From the NCBI GenBank assembly GCA_963848675.1, contig CAWKEY010000052.1, positions 1 through 64,000 of the forward strand: 64,000 nucleotides of DNA, read 5' to 3'. This DNA comes from CAWKEY01 sp963848675. Lineage in GTDB: Bacteria > Pseudomonadota > Gammaproteobacteria > Methylococcales > Methylomonadaceae. This document shows positions 17,381 to 27,700 of this stretch, in pieces. Position 1 is the stretch's first letter, and each line of letters begins with the position of its first letter. Below the pieces are notes generated by a model, which was not told the DNA's origin, did no database searches, and was given only the letters and a program-made list of their open reading frames with translations. The position numbers and the translations under genes are program-made.

Positions 17381-17683
17381 ATGGCATTAACGAAGGCAGA
17401 TTTCGCTGCACAACTGCTCGATGAATTGGGCTTAAGCAAATCCATGGCAAAAAACCTGGTCGAGTTGTTTTTTGAGGAAATAAAAGCGACTTTGGAACAC
17501 GCCGAATCCGTCAAACTGTCCGGCTTCGGTAAATTCGAGCTTCGTGACAAAGTTGCCCGTCCCGGCAGGAATCCGAAAACCGGCGAAGAGATACCAATTA
17601 CTGCCCGGCGCGTGGTTACTTTCAATCCCGGAACCAGACTTAAAGCAAAAATTGACTTGATGGGCGGTTCAAATTCCAAATGA
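17381..17683 (+). CDS. ihfA: IHF-alpha-like DNA-bending protein
   Basis: 100 residues. It matches IHF-alpha in the opening (ALTKADFAAQLLDELGLSK), in the arm region KLSGFGKFELRDKVARPGRNPKTGEEIPI and in the proline-containing arm tip, with the terminal block VVTFNPGTRLKAKID. AGGAAG precedes the ATG. IHF bends DNA sharply at specific sites and is needed by many tyrosine integrases and at several oriTs. A cargo copy beside HU may let the element supply its own host factors. IHF-alpha normally works with IHF-beta, and no beta gene is in the window, so it must act as a homodimer or with the host beta subunit. Confidence 0.88.
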   Translation: MALTKADFAAQLLDELGLSKSMAKNLVELFFEEIKATLEHAESVKLSGFGKFELRDKVARPGRNPKTGEEIPITARRVVTFNPGTRLKAKIDLMGGSNSK

Positions 17684-18092
17684 AAGTAGCCCTTGGCAAT
17701 CATTAAACTTTAAGCATTATGGCCGTCAGGTCTCGGCTATTTTCGGACCGTTGGACGTCAACTCCCCTGATAACGTTGGTACGTCATCGATCAATAGCCG
17801 CTTTTGTTAAGGTCGTTGACTGACAGCAGTCGGCAGAGTAGAGATGTGGCGCCGTCAAGGAGCACAAGCTTTAAATCTCATGGTGATGCGGATTTAGTGA
17901 TGCGGATTTAGGGCAGTCGTGATTTCTTGTTAACAAAAAAACTAACGCTTATCATGTATCCTGAATAACAAGCAGTTTCTTAGATTGTGTGCTCTCTACC
18001 CCCCCACATAAGGAATCGCAGCGGTAAATTTTTCCTGTTCATTGTCTCTTGATTTCCTATTCATAAAAAATACAATGCCCAATAGATTCACA
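17684..18092 (+). other. Intergenic region with a short direct repeat
   Basis: About 400 bases without a supportable gene. A 14-base unit TGATGCGGATTTAG occurs twice back to back near 17883-17911. An AT-rich stretch around 17930-17965 could hold a promoter for the defence gene downstream. Nothing else recognised. Confidence 0.4.
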
Positions 18093-18286
18093 ATGACTAA
18101 TATTACACCTTCCACGGGCGAGAAAGCCGCAACTCTTGGTTATTCAGACCAATATCGCGCAGCGGTCAGATGATTGAAACGGCCAAATATCTGAAGCATG
18201 TGTCCGACCAGCACTTTGGCACAGCGGTAGTGGCGTTCATCCAAACTGCTTTTTTGATTACTACATCTGCCCTGTGTCTCGCATGA
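18093..18286 (+). pseudogene. Remnant of an N-terminal gene fragment before the STAND gene
   Basis: An ATG at 18093 opens 26 codons reading MTNITPSTGEKAATLGYSDQ and on to AAVR, then stops. An overlapping frame starting at 18170 continues for 38 codons and ends in a TGA that overlaps the ATG at 18283. The opening (GEKAATLGY plus an aromatic and hydrophobic helix) resembles, from memory, the start of proteins of the same broad nuclease-STAND type. I infer the broken head of an earlier defence gene that was replaced, but the piece is short. A pair of upstream leader peptides coupled to the next gene is an alternative. Confidence 0.3.
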
Positions 18287-21200
18287 ATCAGGAGCCTTCA
18301 TTTCCAGAGCTATCCGGCAATATTCGTCGGCAGGCTGTACCTTCAATACGTGGCATAGTCTACCAAGCCTGGTGTTCTATTGATGCGTGGTTGAGATTGA
18401 CGACGGCAGATCAAATCATCTATTTGGAAGGGGCAGAAGACTTCGATGTCGTAAGATCTGACGGTGCTATCACCGTCCAAGTAAAGCACAATAAGGTTTC
18501 TATCTCACTTGGTACAGCCAAAGCCATTGAGGCCTTAGAGAATTTCTGGGAACTTACAACAAAAGATTTATCCCGTCAGATTGACTTTCACTATTTGACA
18601 ACGAGTCTGGTTGTGAAAGAACAGGATGGGACATTTGGGGATATCAACGGCCTGGATGCGTGGAGAGCGGCCTGCACTAATGAAAAAATGGCTATCGAAG
18701 TTGCCAGCTACCTCAAGACTCGGCTTAAGGAAAGGAGCGCGCTCCAGCAATTCGTCGATTCGGCCACTCCAAACGAATTACAAGGCCGCCTGTTTCGGCG
18801 CTTCCATTGGTTGACTGATCAGCCCAGAATTGAGGCGGTACAACAAAGTGTTGACGAAAGAATCCGCGTTCTGTTGTTTCAACAGAAGAAAGGGGTTAGT
18901 TTAGCGTCAAAAGTTAGGATTCAACTTGAATCTTATTTTTGGCAGACTATCCTGCACGAAGAATCAAGAGACCGGCGTCTGACCTTCGGCGAGCTCCTGA
19001 AGCAAGTTGAGGATGCTACCACTGTTTACTTGCCAGTTCAGGTGGACAAGCTTCCGATATTGCTAGGCCCGTCACGGCAAGGACACGATCTACTAAAGCT
19101 CCTGAAAGGTTCGGTCCCTAAACCTCCAGTTCCTTTGATTCAGCGAGTAGAGCTTGTTTGCCAGCTGGAGGATTCTGTCAATCAACGACGCTTGATGGTG
19201 CTAACTGGAACAGTCTTCAAGGGCAAGACTACCCTTGCTCAACTGGTCGCGGATACTCTGTGCACGGACGCTTGGTGGATCAATCTTACTGGTCGCCAAA
19301 CTGACCAAGTGGACAGTATTTTTCTAGCGCTTGCTGATGAGATTGAAAGCGATATCTGCCCATCATTGATAGTCATTGATGATCTTGATATTAGCCCTAC
19401 AGCAAATCGAGCCTACCTAAATTCACTTGCGCTATGTCTCCACCGTGCAAGAACATCTTGTCGGGCAGTCTTGCTTACCGCTCAAGGGGGCTCTAGCGAC
19501 ACTGCTTTGCTTTCGGATTTTCAGGGCATCGAAATCTTTGAGGTTCCCGAACTGACAATGGAGGAGGTAGTTCGTCTTTGTCTTCAGGAGAGATGTCCGG
19601 CAAGCGAGGCGAGGATTTGGGGCTTCACAGTCCATGCCTTTTCTAGGGGGCATCCTAAACTCATTCAGGTTCGGATTGCTGAATTGGCGGATAGAGGGTG
19701 GCCACAGCCTGTTTCGACAAATTTCGGTGCTACATCATCCGCAGCGGACACCGTTCGCCAGATAGCTCGCCGTCTGCTTAGTGATACTTTTACGCAGGAA
19801 GTCGTCGAGTTTTTGTACTGTGTGTCAGAAAGTTCAGTATTGTTGCACAGAAGCGTAGTAATTAGGCTTGCTGAAGCCATTGGTGGAATCAGAAATCCCG
19901 GCGACTTACTTGATGGGTTGGTTGGAAGGTGGATAGAGTGCGTTGAGGGGAACTGGTTTCGCACGACATCAATCCTTAATGGCTCGGCGGGTGATGTGTG
20001 GTCGGCAGAGCATCGCGCTTTGATGCACATCAAATTGCATGATTCGATACTTCAAAAGCAGACACTCGACCCAGCCGAGGCAGCCGCGCTTTTATATCAT
20101 TCTTATTTTGGCAAGGAACCTCGGCGAATAGCGAAGGCCGCATTGACGCTTCAGACAATCAGGGATGCCAAGGCTCAAGAAGCGGTTGAACGCAACTTAC
20201 TTTGGCTGCCTTATGTCGCATTGGAAGCTGGTCAACACATTTGCAACGATATTATTGCTAGCGCTGCTCTTAGAGGTCTTCAATTCCGGGTGGCAGTGAC
20301 GCTGGATTCTGATACTTTGCCACAGATTTGTGTCCGGTGGGTGGAAGAAACTACCGAAGTACTGCATACAGAGATGAGACAGGGCATGCAGAGAATTATG
20401 TGGGGCTCTATCGCCGGAGCTGAGAGCGCTAAGATTCCGTTGAGGATGCGGCTAGATACCATACAGGAACTCAGTAGGCAGAAGCTGACTGGAATTTTAG
20501 CTGAAGTATCAGCGGCAGGTATGCAGTCGTTCTTCGAGAAAAATGACCCCAGGGCGGGCATGCCCGCTAACGGAACACTTGCTCAGGTGATGTTGGCGTT
20601 TTGTACACGTTGGGTACGTGACGCAAAGACCCTGCATGAACTTGCTGAATGGTTGGACCTTCAAGCAACTGATGAAATCAGGCGCGAGTTTGAAACCGTA
20701 CTTGAGTGGCCAATTGTTAAGACTTCTGGTGCCTTCGTGCATGGTGCTTGGGCTGCTGAATGCGAGAAGGTCACGGATTGGGCCCCATGGATTGAACTCT
20801 TCGAGTTCATTGACGGATATTCAAAACGTAGGGCATCACCAGCGTTCGGACGAGAGGCAGCTAAAGCAAAGGCCATTGTTCTTACTGAGTATCTTTCGCG
20901 CGCAGATGAGGCACTTCAGGTGCTTTCATCCGCTGAAGCCTCATTCGGTGAATCGCCCATTCTGAAGGAACAGAGAGCCAATGTGTTATTCCAAGTTAAC
21001 GATGATGAGCAGGTTCTCAAGGTCTGGAACGAGCTAGTTGCGACACCTATATATGGGTTTGAGCTAGACCCGTTTGCTTACAGACGAGCTGCTCTGAGTG
21101 CATCGCGTCTTGAAAAATGGGAAAAGGCCGAAGAAATCTTTCGGATTGCAATCGCATCAATTGACCCGAATGGTTTAGCGTGGACGAAGTTTGGTTTAAT

Positions 21201-22296
21201 GGTTGATTGTTCGATGGTTATCTCGTTAGGTGGCTGCCAAAAAAGAGCTACAAAACTTATTGCAGATGCCGTAGCATCTCTGCCAGCGACAGCCGGGGAT
21301 GATGGAGACGAGCGATGGGAGGCCGTCCAAAGGGCTGCTGCTGAGGTTTGTAGGCGAATCGAGAGTGCGCTATGGAATCCGTCAGAAGCTGCGCCTAAGT
21401 TCCAGCCTGGACACGCCAGTTCACCCGGCTTAAGGGAGTACGAGAGCCATGCTGGCCAGGGAATGCGTACAGCCATGTTAAGAGCGTTGATCGCAAAGTT
21501 ATGTGCTTGCCTTGGGGTGTCAATGCATTACTTGAAAGGGGACGAATTTGCTGATCTAGGAACATCACAATACATATATGTGCGATGGTTGGTAGCAGAG
21601 GCACAACTAGCACGTTCTTTTGCCTTAGGTGCAGGTGGCGATTTTATTCCGGCAATCGCCCGATTAGATGCAACAACTTCAGCCCTTTCATTACTTCAAG
21701 AGAGAGGGATTGGAATGGAGGCAATCGCTGTAAATGACCAGCCTACAGCTCCTGATCGATGGTTCGGTCTCCTGGTTGCTGGAGCTTGTTGTGCTGGGAA
21801 TGATCTAAATAAACATTTGGCATCGTGGCTTGCAATCTGTGATGCTGCGCCCGGTGTTTTGGATGGCGTCGGCATTTTAGTGCGGCAGCTGCAGGCGGGT
21901 GCCTCAGTGCCAAGGCACGAACTATGGCAACTGGCTATCGACCCTCTGAGCTCCGCTGGAATAAGGTGTGGTGCAGCCGTGAGATTGTTGCTCGAGCCAC
22001 TGTCTCCTGAAAAAGTGTTCAACCTTCAGGGCTTGGTGACGTCATCACTGGTATGCGATGCAAGCTTTATGTGTCAGGAGGTCTGTAATATTCATTTGGC
22101 CCTCCGGTTTGCAAGTACGTGGGAGAAATTTATACAGAGTCCATTCAACTTCTCGACGCCAAGAGTCACAGTGCCTGCGCTGCATGAGACTGTCCAAAGC
22201 CTCAAGGAAGGCCGAGGAACGCTTCGGACGTTACTCATCGCTTTGTCTGTAGCGATGGGGCAGCCCTTGGGCAGTTTTATCGATCGGGTTCGTTAG
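18283..22296 (+). CDS. Avs-like defence protein: Cap4/DUF4297-type nuclease, STAND NTPase, helical repeats
   Basis: 1337 residues from the ATG at 18283 (an in-frame GTG lies at 18274). The N-terminal 220 residues look like a Cap4/DUF4297 nuclease: GIVYQAWCSIDAWL, then EGAEDFD, then TVQVKHNK, giving the D...QxK arrangement of that fold. A P-loop NTPase follows, with TGTVFKGKTTLAQ (about 308-320) and Walker B SLIVIDDLDI (about 362-371), and a winged-helix-like region. From about residue 640 on the protein is helical, with TPR-like repeats near 870-980. This is the architecture of Avs-type STAND sensors, where the C-terminal part recognises a phage protein and releases the nuclease. It is transcribed alone, facing the big operon. 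Confidence 0.8.
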   Translation: MNQEPSFPELSGNIRRQAVPSIRGIVYQAWCSIDAWLRLTTADQIIYLEGAEDFDVVRSDGAITVQVKHNKVSISLGTAKAIEALENFWELTTKDLSRQIDFHYLTTSLVVKEQDGTFGDINGLDAWRAACTNEKMAIEVASYLKTRLKERSALQQFVDSATPNELQGRLFRRFHWLTDQPRIEAVQQSVDERIRVLLFQQKKGVSLASKVRIQLESYFWQTILHEESRDRRLTFGELLKQVEDATTVYLPVQVDKLPILLGPSRQGHDLLKLLKGSVPKPPVPLIQRVELVCQLEDSVNQRRLMVLTGTVFKGKTTLAQLVADTLCTDAWWINLTGRQTDQVDSIFLALADEIESDICPSLIVIDDLDISPTANRAYLNSLALCLHRARTSCRAVLLTAQGGSSDTALLSDFQGIEIFEVPELTMEEVVRLCLQERCPASEARIWGFTVHAFSRGHPKLIQVRIAELADRGWPQPVSTNFGATSSAADTVRQIARRLLSDTFTQEVVEFLYCVSESSVLLHRSVVIRLAEAIGGIRNPGDLLDGLVGRWIECVEGNWFRTTSILNGSAGDVWSAEHRALMHIKLHDSILQKQTLDPAEAAALLYHSYFGKEPRRIAKAALTLQTIRDAKAQEAVERNLLWLPYVALEAGQHICNDIIASAALRGLQFRVAVTLDSDTLPQICVRWVEETTEVLHTEMRQGMQRIMWGSIAGAESAKIPLRMRLDTIQELSRQKLTGILAEVSAAGMQSFFEKNDPRAGMPANGTLAQVMLAFCTRWVRDAKTLHELAEWLDLQATDEIRREFETVLEWPIVKTSGAFVHGAWAAECEKVTDWAPWIELFEFIDGYSKRRASPAFGREAAKAKAIVLTEYLSRADEALQVLSSAEASFGESPILKEQRANVLFQVNDDEQVLKVWNELVATPIYGFELDPFAYRRAALSASRLEKWEKAEEIFRIAIASIDPNGLAWTKFGLMVDCSMVISLGGCQKRATKLIADAVASLPATAGDDGDERWEAVQRAAAEVCRRIESALWNPSEAAPKFQPGHASSPGLREYESHAGQGMRTAMLRALIAKLCACLGVSMHYLKGDEFADLGTSQYIYVRWLVAEAQLARSFALGAGGDFIPAIARLDATTSALSLLQERGIGMEAIAVNDQPTAPDRWFGLLVAGACCAGNDLNKHLASWLAICDAAPGVLDGVGILVRQLQAGASVPRHELWQLAIDPLSSAGIRCGAAVRLLLEPLSPEKVFNLQGLVTSSLVCDASFMCQEVCNIHLALRFASTWEKFIQSPFNFSTPRVTVPALHETVQSLKEGRGTLRTLLIALSVAMGQPLGSFIDRVR

Positions 22297-22499
22297 CTCC
22301 ACTAATTGGAAACTTCGGTGTATCTTAAAGCTTAAGACCTTGTTGCCAATGTTAGACGAGTTTCTTGATGAAGTCATGGCTGCGGGTGCTGAGGATAATT
22401 TGAGTGCTATAGCTAATTATGGATTAAGTCAGGGTTTAAGGACATAAAAAGACAACGTCGCTATTGGCTCCGATAAGTTGCGTGATTTGGTTAAACTGT

Positions 22500-22632
22500 C
22501 CATGAATCAACGCAATGGAACAGCCCTGTTTGGCTATTTTTGCCCAGCAATAACTAATTTATCCCCAGTGGACTACGAAATGCAGCTTAAATCTGCTTAA
22601 CTTTGTGTCTGGAAAAGTGTTGACACATCACT
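22500..22632 (+). pseudogene. C-terminal remnant of an IS3-family transposase with its IS end
   Basis: A short frame ends in NLSPVDYEMQLKSA followed by a stop, resembling the C-terminus of IS3-family OrfB proteins (usual NLSPxxFE motif). The bases after the stop (TGTGTCTGGAAAAGTGTTGA) resemble the outer end of such elements. The rest of the gap between the STAND gene and the UvrD gene (22297-22499) also holds a 33-codon frame near 22350 (MLDEFLDEVMAAGAE) that I cannot assign. Confidence 0.45.
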
Positions 22633-22640
22633 CGTGATAT

Positions 22641-24776
22641 TTAACTTTTTGATAAAAATTCGCTCGGTTTTCCGTGAGAAGAAACAAACAATCGTTTAAT
22701 AGCTCTGGTCGCAGACACATGAAATAAAGCTCTTTCATTCTGATTGCGTGATGTTGCTTCAGTTGGATCTTCCGAAGAAGTATAGAATTTGAGCGGAACA
22801 ACGCCGTCATTGATTCCTGCCATAAAAACAACTTTGAATTCCAGTCCCTTTACACGGTGCATGGTTGCCAAGCGAATTCCGGGTAAGTTTCTGTTATCTG
22901 GAGATTGGCGTGACAATTTTCGTGTTTGACACCCAAATTGATTCAATTGAGCTTGGAAATCGTCAAGCAAGTAGTTAGTCCTAGCCACTAAGCAAATATC
23001 TTGAGAAACGATGCCCGAAGAAATTAATGCTTCGATTTTTTCATGTATCCATTCCGCTTCCTCAATAAACGATTTGAAGTGTTTGATCTCCGGGTACTCT
23101 CCGTGCATGAGAGATCGATAATCTGTCAGCGTATCTTGAGCATCATCCATATCGTCAACGACTACACTCTCTAAAATTTGTGTCGAGAATCGGCGAATTT
23201 CTTCGGTCGTTCGATAATTTATTCTAAGTTTTTTGCCTCTGCCACGAATATTGATACCGCATTTCCCCAAAATCGCTTTGCGGCGGTAAATACGTTGATG
23301 TCCATCGCCAACAATAAACAGATCGTCTTGATCTTCAGGAACTAAACGACGCAACAGCATTAGCATCTCTGGGCCAAAGTCTTGACCTTCATCAACTACA
23401 ACTGAGCGATAACGTTTTATGTTGGTTTCCGCATCGAGCATGGACATAATATCGAAGGCTGCATCTTCAATTGTGGTCAGTTTTCGCTGGGTTAGTTGAA
23501 TACGCATTTCTTCAAAAACCGGCCAAATATCGGCGCGTTGTTTTCTTGATAGCGGAATGCCCCGCCCAATCCGGCTCGTGGTCAGATAGGTCTGTCTGGA
23601 ACGAATCGATTGAGGCAGAATAATTCTTTCCCATTCTTCACGAAAAAAACTACTGGGCAAACCTAAACTCGGAGATATTAGACCTTCCGCTAAGGACCAG
23701 CATTTTTCGTATTCACTGTCCTTTCCATTTGGATAAGCGACACGGTAGTGGTAATCCTGACGTTTCAGACAATTAACGATCCAAGCATCGATATGTTGAA
23801 CATCAATTCGTTGTAACTCTTGTGCGGAGCAAATTTTCCGCAGATTTTCTTGAATGTCGACCGCCAAATTACTGGTAAACGTTGTAAACAGAACGCGCTC
23901 GTTTGATCCAGCCAGATGACCTGCCAACCATTTGGCTCGATGCATGGCGACGACTGTCTTGCCGGTGCCAGCGCCTCCAAGCACACGAACCGGACCAGAC
24001 CAATGTTTCCCAATCAGTCTGCGTTGGGAAGGATGTAAAAATACCCGCCATTTTTCAAGCGGTGCTTCCAACATTTCTAACAACTCCATCTCGTCCGCTA
24101 CAACATAGAAACGACGACGGGACGCATCCTGATTCAAGGCTTCGGCAAAATCTTGAGTATTGATATTCGCCGGAGCGTTTTTAATGGCGTAATCGAGCAA
24201 TATTTCCTCAAGAGAAGTACCCGCAGCGAATAAATACAATGCCTCAAACGCCTCAATTGGCAGACTTTTTTCAATGGCTTCCAGAGCCTCAACGCTTGTG
24301 ATTTCCTGAATTCTCGATAAGTCTTGCTCTGGAACGCCTAAACTCAACAAGATATCGGTTGGCAAATCGATTAACTGGGGCTCAATTTTGGCGGGTACCT
24401 TAGGCATCCCTGATTCAATTTCAGGCTGATCAGTTTGCAATATCTCAACCAGCTGTAAAACACCTGTCTGGGGATGAATATTGCAACGATGACGCCGCGC
24501 CCAATCGTAAGCATCATCATGCTTATCGACCCACAACAAGATATACACGTTACCTTGCGCGGGCTTGAGCACAATACCCCGATATTCCTGATCGATGCGA
24601 ACCGAATGAAAATTCTCATCTCGAGCGCCATTTATTTTTTCATAATTGATACCGCTTGCCGTTGGGTTGTAACGAAACTTTGCTACAAACTCCATTACCT
24701 TTTTTTGTTTAGCCTTAGGTATCTGTGCAAACGATTCAAGAAATCCATCACCAATTGCTATTTTTAAATTTTCCAT
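22641..24776 (-). CDS. UvrD/Rep-type helicase with an N-terminal RelE/ParE-like domain
   Basis: 711 residues, two parts. Residues 1-100 have the RelE/ParE layout (helix-rich start with FLESFAQIPKAKQKKVMEFV, then GARDENFHSVRIDQEYRGIV and a strand YILLWVDKHDDAY). Residues 230-711 form an SF1 helicase: GGAGTGKTVVAMHRAKW (about 264), VVDEGQDFGPEM (about 459), INYRTTEEIRRF (motif IV), TMHRVKGLEFKVVF (motif V) and SATRAIKRLFVSSHG (motif VI). Last gene of the leftward eight-gene operon. Its ribosome site AGGAG lies inside the last codons of the helicase gene upstream, with TAATGA then ATG, so translation is coupled. Likely an effector or DNA-unwinding partner. Confidence 0.85.
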   Translation of the reverse strand: MENLKIAIGDGFLESFAQIPKAKQKKVMEFVAKFRYNPTASGINYEKINGARDENFHSVRIDQEYRGIVLKPAQGNVYILLWVDKHDDAYDWARRHRCNIHPQTGVLQLVEILQTDQPEIESGMPKVPAKIEPQLIDLPTDILLSLGVPEQDLSRIQEITSVEALEAIEKSLPIEAFEALYLFAAGTSLEEILLDYAIKNAPANINTQDFAEALNQDASRRRFYVVADEMELLEMLEAPLEKWRVFLHPSQRRLIGKHWSGPVRVLGGAGTGKTVVAMHRAKWLAGHLAGSNERVLFTTFTSNLAVDIQENLRKICSAQELQRIDVQHIDAWIVNCLKRQDYHYRVAYPNGKDSEYEKCWSLAEGLISPSLGLPSSFFREEWERIILPQSIRSRQTYLTTSRIGRGIPLSRKQRADIWPVFEEMRIQLTQRKLTTIEDAAFDIMSMLDAETNIKRYRSVVVDEGQDFGPEMLMLLRRLVPEDQDDLFIVGDGHQRIYRRKAILGKCGINIRGRGKKLRINYRTTEEIRRFSTQILESVVVDDMDDAQDTLTDYRSLMHGEYPEIKHFKSFIEEAEWIHEKIEALISSGIVSQDICLVARTNYLLDDFQAQLNQFGCQTRKLSRQSPDNRNLPGIRLATMHRVKGLEFKVVFMAGINDGVVPLKFYTSSEDPTEATSRNQNERALFHVSATRAIKRLFVSSHGKPSEFLSKS

Positions 24777-24779
24777 TCA

Positions 24780-27700
24780 TTACTCCTGCTTCAATAGCAA
24801 TGATACAAGCTGATTCAACCAGTCTGGGTTATGGATGCTAATCAAATTCCAACTGGAAATCACTGGTAAATCATCAACATTTTCCATCATCAAAGCTACC
24901 GATTGACTCGGCCAACAAAGCTCTGCTGTTGCAACAACCTGCGAATCAATATAAAGATCAAGCCCCACTTCCGGACAAATAAGGCCAGCTTCTATCATTT
25001 TTACCAAGGCAAATTGGTCGATCTGACACAAATCAAATACCTCTTGCCAGAGGTTATCTTTTGTTGGCGCAGCATCCAATATTGTTTGTTGTTTTCCAAT
25101 CGGCCACCCCTCAAGCAAATTTTCATACATCTGTTGAACTACACCGGTTCGTGTGACAACCGTAAAACGCGGAGCAAATTGCAACACATTGACAGCATGC
25201 CAAAAACCACGCCAAATTTTTTCGAATTCCTTGGTTTGTTCCGCCACAGTATCGTCGATGACAACAGTAATTCCGATCTCTTGTTGTATACGGTCTCGGG
25301 AATTTAACGCCTGGCTCGGTAAATAGACGGCAATAACAACCGGAGCTGTTCCGGTTTGAATACCGTCCAACAGTCCACCAAATGCTATAGTTTCATCATG
25401 ACTTTGTATCCATTTCCAAATCGTTAGAGGCAGAATCAATTTCAAGGCTATCTTAGGATCATCCCAAAGTTGTGTTTTCAGAGACGGCAAGTAAAGCCAA
25501 CTGATGGCATTACAAAGTGCCGCTTGCTGAAGTTTCTCAATGGTCGATGTGGGGCTTTGCAAAAACTCCAATAACAGATTGAACGGACCGGATATTAAGG
25601 TATTTTCGAGACTTTCTGCTTGTTGCCAACCAAATCTTTCTGCTAATTTGTCATATTGAGCCAGCAGAATTGACTGGCGATGTTTCAGTAAATAATCTGT
25701 CATGACAGAGTTCGGTTGTTGGCCAGTCTGTGGAATATCCTGCCAACCGAGACTCCAAACACGACGACCAGAGCGCATCACCGCCAAACGCTTGCGAGTG
25801 TCGTCGGTCTGAATACCTACATGATGTCCGAATCCGTCCAAATACAAAGCCCATTCACCAAACTCCGCCAAATCGGTTTCTCTGACAGGGCGCAAAATAA
25901 AGTCCGGAATGGTTTGTAGTGAAACATCTTGTGCTGGCCCCAACTTGACTTGGGGTTCAAGTTCCCAGACCATCGAATTTTCATCTGAATCGATAGCATG
26001 TATCCAATAACCGGGTTTGCCATTGATCGTTTTTTTTGACATTTCCGTCAATCTGGATAGAGCCGATACAAATAAGACCTCCAAAGGGCTACCCAATACG
26101 CTGTTCATATCGATGTCGCTTAATTTTGCAACTGACTGAAGTTGTTCACGTAAATCAAGAATTTGTTTTAGCAAAGAGAGGGCAACTTTTCTTGAGATAG
26201 CGGCCATATTGCGACTATCTCGATACGCCAGGATACAGTGATAACATCCATCCTGATCGGCTTGTTCAGCGCATGAGCAATCCGCAAGAAGATCATGAGC
26301 CTGTTGCAACAGACTCATTAAATTGTCTGGCGTTCGCATCAATTCTTTCAAATATCCCGTTCCGCCCGGAACCCGATCATAAATCACCAGATATTGCTTG
26401 GGAGAATGACCATCTGCACTCTGTTCAGACATTTCAGTAATTTCTAAGTGCTGCACATTCCCTTTGAAATACTGACGCAAGCCCATGTTGAGCGCGGCAA
26501 CAAAAGAGGTTTTGCGAATCTCGGACTGCGCAACATCTGCCAGCGGTAACAGGATGCGAATCGCTTCTGAGTTAAGCTCACGATAGAGATAAAGACTTGT
26601 GATCCAGTCTGACTCAGCCGATTCAGCATTTGGTTTAGATAAAGGACAATCCAGGGTATGTGCATATTGGCCTCTGCGTAACCGGTGACGCCGAACCATG
26701 CCGCAATGTCGGCAAATCTCAAAACCTTTGCGTGCATCACTTCGCCCAGCGACATTAAAGGTATCTGCCGCATCTCCCGGTTCGCCAAAATTGATTTCCT
26801 GAAAACGGGTATTGCGCAAATATTCAAATCCAAACGGTAATTCATCGCTAGCAATTCGATAGCCTCCTTGCATGGATTCCGGAGGAATATCCACCAGTAA
26901 TTGCCTTTGATAGAACTTAGGTTCACGTTGATCACTATCGTCACCGATACGGTCATTACGAGAATCTGCTTTTGCATAAACCTGTCGCAGTTTTAGCAGG
27001 TTACGCTTTTGACCGGTATCGGCCCATTGCGCATTGCCGCAACGGGGACAAACGCTATGGGGATCGCCACTTTCTTCGATATTTTCGTTGTAATGGCAGG
27101 ACGGGCATAAACGCCACAGTTGCGGCTTGGATAACCTAAGATCGACTTGTTCGATAATCAATCGATGCTCAGCGGCATAAAATCGCGCCTCGGGGACCAA
27201 TTCGCCTAATGCGGCCTTAGCGGAACGTTGGAAAGAAAAACTCAAGGCTTCATAACGTTTGCCTTCGTTCCCCTCATCGCGTGTTTCCTTGCGGCGAAGA
27301 ATAACCGAATTGAGCGTGACACCTTCCTCCGGAAAAGCATAATTAGGCAATAAACCCTCATCGGTAAAGAAATTTAACGTCAATCGTCGATTAATACTAC
27401 TTACCAGGGCCAACAAGGCACCTCGTTCACTCTTGGAATCAGATAGCAGTTGATCGCGGGCTTCATCAGCAGGCTGAGCATCCAGTTGAGATATACGTTT
27501 TTTTAGTTCAGAGGCCCGATTTCTCACTGACTTGCGCGTTTGCGAAAGTTCGTTCAACCGATTCAGAATTCTCCATCCCAATGCCCCTTCGGATTTACTG
27601 CCCAGCAAAAACTGCTCAAGATGTTGGATACCCTCGGTATCCAGATCAGGAAATAGTGCTAAAAACCGTTGAATGATCGACAGGCCATGCTCATCGACGT

